63,917 nt of DNA, from the NCBI GenBank assembly GCA_000721275.1, contig JOFO01000038.1, forward strand, positions 1 to 63,917. The letters run 5' to 3'. Below, piece after piece: positions 27,409 through 35,257 of this stretch. Both the position numbers and the translations under genes were made by a program. The DNA comes from Microtetraspora glauca. Its GTDB lineage: Bacteria > Actinomycetota > Actinomycetes > Streptomycetales > Streptomycetaceae. The notes below the pieces were generated by a model. That model did no database searches. It was not told the DNA's origin and saw nothing but the letters and a program-made list of their open reading frames with translations. How positions within the stretch are numbered: position 1 is the first letter of the stretch; every line of letters begins with the position of its first letter.

Positions 27409-28151
27409 CGCGTCTCCCGGGTGCGGTGGGGGGCCGCCGGGCCGTCGCCGGCCGCGGACAGGATGCGCCTGCCCGGGGCCGGGCGGGCCATGCGGGAGCC
27501 GGCCGGGCGGACCGCGCGGATCACCACGAGTTCCTCGGTGCGGGTGCCGGGCGGGACGATCCCGCGCGCCTCGAACCAGTCGGCGCGGGCCGTCATCACG
27601 GGGCCGAACGGCTGGTCCCGGCGGGCGACGACCTCGGCCGGCAGCCCTTCGGCGCGCAGGGCGGCGAGGGTGGCGGACACGCCGCTGAGCGAGGACTGGA
27701 CGAGGAGGAGCACGCCGTCGGGGGCGAGGACGGCGGGCGCGGCGCGGCAGATCCGGTCGAGGAGCAGCCGCCCGTCGTACCCGGCGTCCCACGCCCGCGC
27801 GGGACCGTCCGCGGGCACGTCCGGCGCGGGGGCGGGTACGTAGGGCGGGTTGACGGTCACCAGGTCGAACCGCTCCCCCGCCACGGGCGCGGCGAGGTCG
27901 CCGCGCAGCACCCGGACGCGGCAGCGGCCCCGGCGGGCGTTGCGGCGGGCGGCGGTGACGGCGGCCGGCGCGATGTCGGCGGCGGTCGCCGTGGCGCCGC
28001 GGCGGGCCGCCGCGATGGCGAGGACGCCGCTGCCGGTGCACAGGTCGAGGGTGCGGGCGCCCTGGTCCAGGCGCTCGCGGGCGAGGGTATCCAGCAGCAG
28101 GGCGGTGTCGCCCTGGGGTGCGTACACCCCGGGTGTTCTGATCAGCGTCAT
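27405..28151 (-). CDS. HemK/PrmC-like class I methyltransferase
   Basis: 248 residues from ATG 28151; a start 57 bases earlier is in frame but adds a non-conserved stretch. SAM motif LDLCTGSGVLAIAAARRG and catalytic VTVNPPYVP, the N-P-P-Y motif of glutamine/adenine N-methyltransferases. Shorter than true PrmC and lacking its N-terminal helical domain, so it is likely a relative that methylates a different protein or small molecule. Confidence 0.85.
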   Translation of the reverse strand: MTLIRTPGVYAPQGDTALLLDTLARERLDQGARTLDLCTGSGVLAIAAARRGATATAADIAPAAVTAARRNARRGRCRVRVLRGDLAAPVAGERFDLVTVNPPYVPAPAPDVPADGPARAWDAGYDGRLLLDRICRAAPAVLAPDGVLLLVQSSLSGVSATLAALRAEGLPAEVVARRDQPFGPVMTARADWFEARGIVPPGTRTEELVVIRAVRPAGSRMARPAPGRRILSAAGDGPAAPHRTRETR

Positions 28152-28248
28152 GGGCTTCGTCCGCTCGTCGTCGGGGCGCGTGGCGTCGGGCGTCGGCCGC
28201 TCCGGCACGCGCGCGGGCCTCGTTCGGCGCGGTTACCCGCTCCGCGGT

Positions 28249-28268
28249 CCTCCACGCGCGCGTGGAGG
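28249..28268. promoter_or_regulatory. perfect 20-bp palindrome in divergent region
   Basis: CCTCCACGCG followed by its exact reverse complement, centred at 28258/28259 between the divergent methyltransferase and SRPBCC genes. It has the form of a dimer-binding operator; the regulator is unknown. Confidence 0.5.
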
Positions 28269-28335
28269 TGGAGACGGCGGACGGTGGTCGCGGCTCCGGC
28301 GCGAGGCACGCGCGCGCGTGGGCGGGCGAACCGGC

Positions 28336-28360
28336 GGTTACGGCTCCGGCGCGCGGGTAG
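28336..28360 (+). promoter_or_regulatory. candidate stress-type (SigB-like) promoter for the SRPBCC gene
   Basis: GGTTAC at 28336-28341 and GGGTAG at 28355-28360; read as GNNT-N15-GGGTA it fits the SigB-group consensus of Streptomyces. Predicted start about 45 bases before the SRPBCC gene. Confidence 0.45.
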
Positions 28361-28415
28361 CCGCGCCCCGACGGACACCGCGCCGGCACGACGCGACCAC
28401 AGGGAGATGACGGAG

Positions 28416-29084
28416 ATGGTGCACGACACGATCGAGGTGGAGGCCCCCCTGCGCGAGGTCTACGACCAGTGGACGCAGTTCGAGGAGTTCCCCCGCTTCA
28501 TGGACGGTGTGGAGGAGGTGCAGCAGCTCGACGACCGCCTGTGCCACTGGCGCACCAAGATCGCGGGCGCGACCCGCGAGTTCGACACCGAGATCGTCGA
28601 CCAGCTTCCCGACCAGCGCATCGCCTGGCGGACGGTGGGCGGCGACGTGAAGCAGAAGGGCGTCGTCACCTTCGAGAAGGTCGACGAGGCGCACACGCGC
28701 GTGCAGCTCAGCATGGAGATCGAGCCGTCCGGGATCGCCGACCGGGCGGCGAAGGCGATGGGGGTCCTGGAGAGCCGCATCGAGGGCGATCTGAAGCGGT
28801 TCAAGCGCTTCATCGAGGAGCGCGACCACGCGACGGGCGGCTGGCGCGGCCGGCTCCGGCCCGCCGACAGCGCGGGCGGCACGACACCGCCGGATCCGGC
28901 CACACCCGGCGACGACGTCCCGCCGTACGGCTCGCCGTCCCCGGAGTCCCGGGGAACGCCACCGGCCGAGGAGATGCCGCCCTCCCAGGGGATGCCGTCC
29001 GAGGGGATGCCGTCCGACGGCATGCCGCCGTCCCCGGAGACGCCGCCGCACCATCCCCGTCCGCCGTACGACGGACCCGTGTAG
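28416..29084 (+). CDS. SRPBCC (cyclase/dehydrase, polyketide cyclase-like) protein with Pro-rich tail
   Basis: 222 residues from ATG 28416 (AGGGAG nine bases upstream); ATG 28407 is in frame but too close to that site. Residues 1-140 form a START-like SRPBCC domain (IEVEAPLREVYDQWTQFEEF), a ligand-binding helix-grip fold. Residues about 150-222 are Pro/Ser/Gly-rich with repeats GMPSEGMPSDGMPPS. Similar Streptomyces proteins appear in stress and spore regulons. It lies two bases before the RhoGDI-like gene, so the pair is co-translated. Confidence 0.82.
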   Translation: MVHDTIEVEAPLREVYDQWTQFEEFPRFMDGVEEVQQLDDRLCHWRTKIAGATREFDTEIVDQLPDQRIAWRTVGGDVKQKGVVTFEKVDEAHTRVQLSMEIEPSGIADRAAKAMGVLESRIEGDLKRFKRFIEERDHATGGWRGRLRPADSAGGTTPPDPATPGDDVPPYGSPSPESRGTPPAEEMPPSQGMPSEGMPSDGMPPSPETPPHHPRPPYDGPV

Positions 29085-29086
29085 CC

Positions 29087-29515
29087 ATGTCCGGGCCCCG
29101 CTCCGCGCTCCTCCTCGTGGACGTCTCGCTGCACACGGAGGAGCGGGGCCGCCTGCCGGTGGCCCTGAGCGGCGGCGCTGCGGACGCCGCGCCGCTGGTC
29201 CTCGGGGAGGGGACGGTGGTGAGCGTCGGGCTCACCTTCCGGCTGGGGACGGAGGTGGACGGTCTGACGTACGAGGAGGAGTACGCCCGGGACGGCCGGG
29301 TGCTCACCACGACCCGGACGCCGCTCGGCGACTTCCGCCGCGGCGGGCCGTACGAGGTGTGGCTCCCGCCGCGGCGGTTGCCGGTCGGCCGGGCGCACTG
29401 CGGCGTCTACCGGATCACCGGCCTGCTGACCGACGGCGAGGGACGTGAGCTGGCGCGCGAGGCGCACGACCTGCGCCTGGTGCACCTGAGCGGGACGCCC
29501 ACGGCACCCGCCTGA
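29087..29515 (+). CDS. RhoGDI-like beta-sandwich protein
   Basis: 142 residues from ATG 29087. The pattern LTFRLGTEVDGLTYEEEYAR then DG ... GDFRRGGPYEVWLPPRRLPVG then AHCGVYRITG...TDGEG follows, block by block and in the same spacing, the C-terminal immunoglobulin-like domain of eukaryotic Rho GDP-dissociation inhibitors (SFRVNxEIVSGxxYxxxYRxG ... GSYxPxxExYxFxTP ... PxGxxxRGxYxxxSxFTDDD). The N-terminal GTPase-binding arm is absent. In RhoGDI this fold binds a prenyl group; that use here is only a hypothesis. Coupled to the SRPBCC gene. Confidence 0.7.
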   Translation: MSGPRSALLLVDVSLHTEERGRLPVALSGGAADAAPLVLGEGTVVSVGLTFRLGTEVDGLTYEEEYARDGRVLTTTRTPLGDFRRGGPYEVWLPPRRLPVGRAHCGVYRITGLLTDGEGRELAREAHDLRLVHLSGTPTAPA

Positions 29516-29563
29516 ACGCCGGGCGGGCGGGGCCGTGGGCCTTGGCGGGTGCGCCGGCTCGGG

Positions 29564-29848
29564 TCAGGCGGCGCCGGGGACGAAGTGGCGGTGGATCTCC
29601 GCCATGCGCGGCCGGGGCTGTTCCGGCCAGCCGAGGCTCGTCGCGATGGGCATCATGCGTTCGGCGAACGCCTCCATCTTCGCCTCGCTCTCCCACATGT
29701 CGAAGATCTCCAGGCCGCTGTCGGTGGCCACGCACGCGTGGGCGAGGCAGCCGTCGAAGATGCCGGGCTCCTCCTGGAGCCGGGCGCTGAGCGTGTCGTA
29801 CTGGTCGGTGGTGACTCCGCCGAGGACTGCGTGGACGAGGATCGCCAT
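29564..29848 (-). CDS. small dimeric alpha/beta-barrel-like protein
   Basis: 94 residues; ATG 29848 has GGAGGAGGGA upstream. Sequence of ABM/ferredoxin-like type (MAILVHAVLGGVTTDQYDTL ... GLEIFDMWESEAKMEAFAER), a fold of small mono-oxygenases and binding proteins. No catalytic motif can be named. Stands alone between two plus-strand genes. Confidence 0.75.
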   Translation of the reverse strand: MAILVHAVLGGVTTDQYDTLSARLQEEPGIFDGCLAHACVATDSGLEIFDMWESEAKMEAFAERMMPIATSLGWPEQPRPRMAEIHRHFVPGAA

Positions 29849-30000
29849 GATCCCTCCTCCGGGTGAGGGCGGTCCGCCCCCTCTCCCCCAGCACATCACG
29901 CCCGGCCGGGGTCGGCACCCGCTCCGGGTGCGGGCCGGGGGCCGTACCGGTATGCCGGAGGTACCGGGTACGCGGTTCGCGGAGGAGGACGGTGGCGCGC

Positions 30001-30537
30001 ATGGGACGTCCGGCGCTCGTGGTGATCGACATGCTGAACACGTACGCGCACGAGGACGCGGAGCGGCTGGTGCCGTCCGTGGAGGCGGCGCTGCCCGCGA
30101 TCGTGGACCTGCTGCGGCGGGCGCGGGCGGCGGGAGTACCGGTGGTGTACGCCAACGACAACTTCGGCGAGTGGCGCTCGCACCACGGGGAGATCCTGGA
30201 GCTGGCGCTCGCGGGCCGGCGTCCGGACCTGGTGGAGCCGGTGCGGCCGGACGAGGACGCCCTGTTCGTGGTGAAGGCACGGCACTCGGTGTTCTTCGAG
30301 ACGCCGCTGGAGTACCTGCTCCGCTCGCTGGACGTGACGGACCTCGTCCTCACCGGCCAGGTCACGGAGCAGTGCGTGCTCTACTCGGCGCTGGACGCGC
30401 ACATCCGGCACCTGGACGTGACGGTGCCGCGCGACGCGGTCGCCCACATCCACGAGGACCTGGCGGGGGCCGCGCTGCGGATGATCGAGCGGAACATGGG
30501 CGGGCGGATCGTGGACGCCGCCGACGTGGCGTTCTGA
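30001..30537 (+). CDS. isochorismatase-family cysteine hydrolase
   Basis: 178 residues from ATG 30001; GTG 29992 is an alternative start with better spacing to the GGAGGAGG at 29981. The catalytic triad is visible: Asp in LVVIDMLNTY, Lys in FVVKARHSVF, Cys in GQVTEQCVLYSALDAH. The group includes nicotinamidases, isochorismatases and N-carbamoyl amidases; the substrate is not clear. No siderophore genes are adjacent. Confidence 0.88.
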   Translation: MGRPALVVIDMLNTYAHEDAERLVPSVEAALPAIVDLLRRARAAGVPVVYANDNFGEWRSHHGEILELALAGRRPDLVEPVRPDEDALFVVKARHSVFFETPLEYLLRSLDVTDLVLTGQVTEQCVLYSALDAHIRHLDVTVPRDAVAHIHEDLAGAALRMIERNMGGRIVDAADVAF

Positions 30538-30555
30538 CCGCCCGCCCCGGGGCGC

Positions 30556-30774
30556 TCAGATGCCGAAGCCGAGGAGGGCCACCTCCAGCGGGAGCGCGGG
30601 GCGCTCGGGGAGGGCGGGCGGTTCCTCGCCGCGGCCGGTGTGGGTGGGGCGGACGGGCCGCAGCGCGGCCAGGCCGTCGGCGGCCCAGCCGGCCTCGGTG
30701 GCGGGCAGGGAGAGCGTCATCCTCCGGCCGTCGGGGAGGGTGGTCTCCAGTGTGGTCGGGTCGTTCGCAAGCAT
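30556..30774 (-). CDS. small hypothetical protein
   Basis: 72 residues, ATG 30774 with GCGAGGG upstream. Begins TTLETTLPDGRRMTLSLPAT, then a Pro-rich stretch. No recognised family. The gene is separated from the convergent isochorismatase gene by a short symmetrical CGCCCCGGGGCG (30543-30554). Confidence 0.55.
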   Translation of the reverse strand: MLANDPTTLETTLPDGRRMTLSLPATEAGWAADGLAALRPVRPTHTGRGEEPPALPERPALPLEVALLGFGI

Positions 30775-30873
30775 GGCCCTCGCTCGGGTCGCACGCCGTG
30801 GATCACCGTGTCCGCTGTGTCCACCGTGTTCGTCCGGTAGGACGGCCGGGCCGGCGGAAGGGTTCCCTCCGGG

Positions 30874-32148
30874 TCAGCCGGCCTCCGCGGCGGGGGCCGG
30901 CTTCGCGGGTTCCGGCCGGTGGTCGGTCTCCTCGGCGGCGGCGCGGCGGGTGAGGCGGGTGCCGATCCCGAGCTGCGCGCCCGCGGCGGCGAGGGCGACG
31001 ACGAGGCAGCCGAGCCAGAGGGGCGAGGCGCCCCAGGTGTGGATCACCCAGCCGCCGACGAGCGGGGCGACGACGGCCGAGCCGGTCCACGCGACCTGGT
31101 AGAGGCCCTGGTAGCGGCCGCGGAGGTGGTCCGGGGAGATGCGGGCGACGAGCGCGAAGCTGGTGGGGGTGTTGCCGATCTCGCCGAGGGTCCACACGAT
31201 GATGGAGGCGCCGTAGATCCAGGCCGAGTCGCCGAGGAGCAGGACGGAGTAGCCGCCGCCGACGAGGGCGGAGGAGCCGGCGAGCACCCAGGATTCGGGG
31301 AAGCGCTTGTAGAGCCGGGTGAGCGGCAGCTGGACGGCGACGATGACGATGCCGTTGAGCGCGGCGACCTGGCCGAAGGTGCTCGGTGAGAAGCCGTCCA
31401 GACCCATCGCGATGGGCAGTCCGCTCTCGGACTGGAGCAGGATGGTGAGGACGAGGAACTGGGCGGCGACGAACGCGACGAAGCTGCGGTCGCGCAGGAC
31501 GGCGCCGAAGCCCTCGGCCTCCTCGGCCTCGGTGGGCGCCGTGGTGCGGGCGCGGCCGGGGACGCGGGTGGCGATCAGCAGGGCGCCGATGAGGGTGGTG
31601 GCGCCGTTGAGCCAGAAGAGCGCGGTGTAGCCGACCAGGGAGACGAGGCCGACGGACAGCATCGCGATGGAGTAACCGACGTTGATGGCCCAGAAGTTGA
31701 GCGAGTAGGCGCGGACCTGGTCCTTGCCGGGGACGACGTCGGAGATGAGCGCGTTGTGGGCGGGCCGGGTGGCGTTGTTGACGACGCCGACGACGAAGGC
31801 GCCGACGAGCAGCGCCCACGGGGAGCGGGCGTACGCGAGGGCGATCATGCTCACGGCGGTGGCGCCGAGGGCGCCGACGAGGGTCGGTTTGTGGCCGAAC
31901 CGGTCGCCGAGGGCGCCGCCGAACGGTCCGGCGAGCAGCGAGCCGACGCCGATGCCGGCGACGACGGTGCCGGCGAAGGCGGCGCTGCGGTCCAGCTCGT
32001 CGGTGATGTAGAAGGCGAGCAGCGGCATCACGAACCCGCAGGCCCGGTTGACGAGTTGGGCTCCCCAGAGCCACCAGAATCCGGACGGGAGCCCGCCGAA
32101 GGTCGCGGCGAAGGACGTGCGCGCCCTGGTGAGTGGCCGGAATGGCAT
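30874..32148 (-). CDS. MFS exporter (DHA1 type)
   Basis: 424 residues from ATG 32148 with GAAGGGA upstream; the longer open frame upstream is not used. Twelve predicted membrane helices and the MFS motif A between helices 2 and 3 (GPFGGALGDRFGHKPTLVG). It is divergent from the hydrazine-type biosynthetic cluster, sharing its 492-base upstream region, so it is a candidate exporter or self-resistance gene for the product. Confidence 0.85.
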   Translation of the reverse strand: MPFRPLTRARTSFAATFGGLPSGFWWLWGAQLVNRACGFVMPLLAFYITDELDRSAAFAGTVVAGIGVGSLLAGPFGGALGDRFGHKPTLVGALGATAVSMIALAYARSPWALLVGAFVVGVVNNATRPAHNALISDVVPGKDQVRAYSLNFWAINVGYSIAMLSVGLVSLVGYTALFWLNGATTLIGALLIATRVPGRARTTAPTEAEEAEGFGAVLRDRSFVAFVAAQFLVLTILLQSESGLPIAMGLDGFSPSTFGQVAALNGIVIVAVQLPLTRLYKRFPESWVLAGSSALVGGGYSVLLLGDSAWIYGASIIVWTLGEIGNTPTSFALVARISPDHLRGRYQGLYQVAWTGSAVVAPLVGGWVIHTWGASPLWLGCLVVALAAAGAQLGIGTRLTRRAAAEETDHRPEPAKPAPAAEAG

Positions 32149-32640
32149 GGGGTGGGGTCCCTTCGTCGTGACGCCGTCGGACGGGGCGGACGGTACGAGA
32201 CCGGAGTGCCGCCGGTCCGAACACGGAATGAATACCGGCCGGAGCCGTTCCGCGGAAGACGGGATCGCGCCAGGCGGCTCTCGGACAGGTCGGCGGACCG
32301 CCCGTGGCCGGGGTTCACCGGGGGGTCGGGGACGCTTCCGGCGGAAGAGTTCCGGTGTTCTCCCCCGGGCGCCACACTCTTCCTTAGGCGGTGGGCGCAT
32401 GTGCCGTCAACATGTGGCGAGTTACCGGCGTGTCGCGCAAACGACGAGGTCAGGGGGGGCTTTCGCGGCGCGCTGTTGATCTCTATGCTCTCACTCGCCG
32501 CCCCGGCCCCATGGGGTGATGTTCCAGAACATATGGGGATCGTTCCTTGCACTTCCGTACCGCTGATCCACAGAACAGCCCGGAGGCGAAGAGCACGTGA
32601 TCGACATGGAGCGGGGTCCGCGGACGGGATGCGCCGCCGG
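32149..32640. promoter_or_regulatory. divergent control region of the biosynthetic cluster
   Basis: 492 bases without a gene, between the MFS exporter and the first cluster gene. It is less GC-rich than its surroundings around 32395-32580 and holds two perfect inverted repeats close together: CCCCATGGGG (32507-32516) and TGTTCCAGAACA (32520-32531). No convincing -35/-10 pair was found. Likely operator region for a cluster regulator. Confidence 0.5.
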
Positions 32641-33117
32641 ATGAACCCTCTGACCTACACACCGCGCCTGGTGAAGGCGCTGCCGCCGGTGCACGCCAAC
32701 GGGCGGGCGCTGAAGGCGTACGCGATGTTCGCCGATCCCGGGCGGGCCGGCGAGCTGCCGGACCCGGAATGGCTGGAGCGGCACGCGGCCACGGTGGTGA
32801 GCGAGCCGCTGGGTCCGGGCGACCACCCGGCGGGCTTTCTGATCCTGCACCACGGCGCCGAAGGAACGTATCTGCTGGTGAGCCAGTGGTACGACGCCGA
32901 CATGCTGAAGCACTGGGTGCGGGGCGCGGTCCCCGCGGACGGCGGGGACGTGGTCTTCGCGCCGCTCGCCCAGCGGGACCTGGTCGCCTGCGTGTGGGAG
33001 CTGGAGGTCGTGAAGTTCGAGCGCGACGCGTGGGTGAACACGGTGATGGCGCGCGGGAGCACCGACCGGGAGACGGTCGGCGCGTATCTGGACACGACGT
33101 TCTCGGGGTGGGTGTGA
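32641..33117 (+). CDS. cluster protein of unknown function
   Basis: 158 residues from ATG 32641 (ATG 32629 adds MRRR). No family recognised. Tryptophan-rich and acidic (FILHHGAEGTYLLVSQWYDA, CVWELEVVKFERDAWVNTVM), apparently soluble. First gene of the cluster; its stop overlaps the GTG of the GNAT gene, so it is part of the same coupled operon and likely needed for the same pathway. Confidence 0.75.
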   Translation: MNPLTYTPRLVKALPPVHANGRALKAYAMFADPGRAGELPDPEWLERHAATVVSEPLGPGDHPAGFLILHHGAEGTYLLVSQWYDADMLKHWVRGAVPADGGDVVFAPLAQRDLVACVWELEVVKFERDAWVNTVMARGSTDRETVGAYLDTTFSGWV

Positions 33118-33593
33118 GGGTGGGGCACGACATCGAGATCCGGCCGGTCGAGCCGGACGATCTGGACGCGCTGCTCGGGCTGTGCGCCGAGCACGCGGCG
33201 TACGAGAAGGCGGAGTTCGCCGACACCGGGCAGGTGGAGCGCTGGCGCGCGGCGTTCTTCGGCGACCGGCCGGCGGTGCACGGCTGGCTGGCGCTGGACG
33301 GCGGGGAGCCGTGCGGCTTCATGACGGTGACGGTGGACTTCTCCACCTGGAGCGCCGCCCGCTTCGCGCACATGGACTGCCTGTACCTCCGGGAGGCGTA
33401 CCGCGGGCTCGGTCTCGGGCGCGTGTTCCTGGAGCGGCTGCGGGAGTTCGCGCGGGCCGAGGGGTGCGGCTGGGCCGAGTGGCAGACGCCGCGCGACAAC
33501 GAGGCCGGCATCGGCTTCTACGGGCGGATGGGCGCCCGGTCCAAGGAGAAGCTGCGGTTCAGCTACGACGTCGGGACGGAGGACGGCTCGTGA
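33114..33593 (+). CDS. GNAT-family N-acetyltransferase
   Basis: 159 residues from GTG 33114, overlapping the previous stop. GNAT core with acetyl-CoA loop seen as YLREAYRGLGLGRVFLERLR and the C-terminal WAEWQTPRDNEAGIGFYGRM. It could acetylate an amine of the product or intermediate, or give self-protection. The stop overlaps the start of the first adenylation gene (GTGA). Confidence 0.85.
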   Translation: MRVGHDIEIRPVEPDDLDALLGLCAEHAAYEKAEFADTGQVERWRAAFFGDRPAVHGWLALDGGEPCGFMTVTVDFSTWSAARFAHMDCLYLREAYRGLGLGRVFLERLREFARAEGCGWAEWQTPRDNEAGIGFYGRMGARSKEKLRFSYDVGTEDGS

Positions 33594-35257
33594 CCACGAC
33601 ACCGGAGCGTACGACTCCGCCCGCCGCGCTGCCGCCGTGGTCGATCGACCCGGCGGACCAGGCCGGTCCCGCGCCGGCGCTGGGCGACCTGGTCGCCGCG
33701 GCGGCGGCGAACTGGCCGGAGCGCGCGGCGCTGCACGACGGCCGGATCGGCCTCACCTTCGCGGAACTGGAGGAGCGGGCCACCACGCTGGCGGCCTGGC
33801 TGGCCGGTGAGGGCGTGGGGCCGGGCGACCGGGTGGCGATCCTCGCCGAGAAGAGCGCGCTGATGCCGGTGCTCGCGATCGCGGCGTGGAAGTGCGGCGC
33901 CGTCTACGTGCCGCTCGACGGAACGGCCCCGGAGTCGCGCCTGCGCGGTCTGCTCGGCCGGCTCGACGCCCGGATCGTGCTGGCCCTGGACGACCGGGCG
34001 CCGGTCGCCGACGGGGTCCGCTGGGCGGGCCGGACGGAGCTGGACGGGGTGCTGGCGGGTCCGGCGCGGGCGTGGCCGACCGTGCCGCACCGGCCGGATG
34101 ACATCGCGTACATCATCTTCACCTCGGGCTCCACGGGCGAGCCGAAGGGCGTGGAGATCACCGTCGCCAACCTGGTCGCGTACTTCGGGAACCACAACGA
34201 GGTCCTGCGGTTCACGCCCGCCTCCCGGGTGTTCAGCCTCTCGCCGTTCCACTTCGACGTGTCGATCGAGGACACGCTGCTGCCGCTGTCGCTCGGCGCG
34301 TACGTGCACCAGTTCCGCGGGATGCACGCGGGCGCGGTGATGCGGGCGGTCATCACCCGCGAGCGGATCACCCATCTCATCGCGGTCTCCACGCTGTTGA
34401 CGATGATCACCGAGGGCGGGCGGCACGTCACCCGGGAGAACTTCCCGTGCCTGGAGATGGTGATGACGGGCGCCGAGGTGTGCGACCCGGGCGTCATCAA
34501 CGTCTGGAAGGAGGGCCTGCCCGAGGTCCGGGTGATCAACGTCTACGGACCGACGGAGGCGACGATCGTCTGCGTCGCCCACGAGATCGTGCGGGTGGAC
34601 CCGGGGCGGGTCGACGCGTACCCGATCGGGCGGCCGCTGCGCGGGGTGGCGGCGCTGCTCGTGGACGACGGCGACACGGTCCACGAGCCGGGCCGGGTCG
34701 GCGAGTTGTGGATCGGCGGCGAGCAGGTGATGCGCGGCTACCACGGCATGCCGGAGGAGACCGCCCGGCGGGTGGTCGAGGTGGACGGCGTCCGCTACTA
34801 CCGCACCGGCGACCTCTGCGCGTACGACGAGAACGGCGACCTCGTGTTCCGGGGCCGGAACGACGACGAGGTGAAGCTCGCGGGCCGGCGCATCCACCTG
34901 GGCGAGATCCGGCAGACCGTGCTGAGCTCCCCGGGCGTCGAGCGGGCGGCCGTCGCGCTCGTCCCCCGGCTCGGCCACGACGTGATCGCCCTGGTGGTGA
35001 TGGCGCCGGACCGGTCGGCGGTGGCGGACGCGGAGAAGCGGCTCGCCGAGCTGCTGCCCGCGTACATGCTGCCGACGGTCGTCGCCTGGTCGCCCGAGCT
35101 GTCCGTCTCCTCGACGGGCAAGACGGACGAGAAGCTGCTGATGGCACGGCTCGCCGAGGCGGTCCGCGAGACGGCCGCGACCACCCGGTTCGCGTTCACC
35201 GCGGCCGGCGAGGTGGTCCCGGACGACGGGCCCGACGGGGGGTCCGGACGTGCCTGA
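33590..35257 (+). CDS. stand-alone NRPS-type adenylation enzyme (active copy)
   Basis: 555 residues. All core motifs are intact: A3 IIFTSGSTGEPKGVEIT (about 174-190), A4 with the amino-group-binding Asp in FHFDVSIED, A5 VYGPTEATIV, A7 YRTGDLC, A8 GRNDDEVKLAGRRIHLGEIR, and A10 STGKTDEKLL with the catalytic Lys. It should activate an alpha-amino acid with ATP and load it on a carrier protein, most simply the carrier-rhodanese protein encoded at 37831. Overlaps the next gene by eight bases. Confidence 0.92.
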   Translation: MTTTPERTTPPAALPPWSIDPADQAGPAPALGDLVAAAAANWPERAALHDGRIGLTFAELEERATTLAAWLAGEGVGPGDRVAILAEKSALMPVLAIAAWKCGAVYVPLDGTAPESRLRGLLGRLDARIVLALDDRAPVADGVRWAGRTELDGVLAGPARAWPTVPHRPDDIAYIIFTSGSTGEPKGVEITVANLVAYFGNHNEVLRFTPASRVFSLSPFHFDVSIEDTLLPLSLGAYVHQFRGMHAGAVMRAVITRERITHLIAVSTLLTMITEGGRHVTRENFPCLEMVMTGAEVCDPGVINVWKEGLPEVRVINVYGPTEATIVCVAHEIVRVDPGRVDAYPIGRPLRGVAALLVDDGDTVHEPGRVGELWIGGEQVMRGYHGMPEETARRVVEVDGVRYYRTGDLCAYDENGDLVFRGRNDDEVKLAGRRIHLGEIRQTVLSSPGVERAAVALVPRLGHDVIALVVMAPDRSAVADAEKRLAELLPAYMLPTVVAWSPELSVSSTGKTDEKLLMARLAEAVRETAATTRFAFTAAGEVVPDDGPDGGSGRA

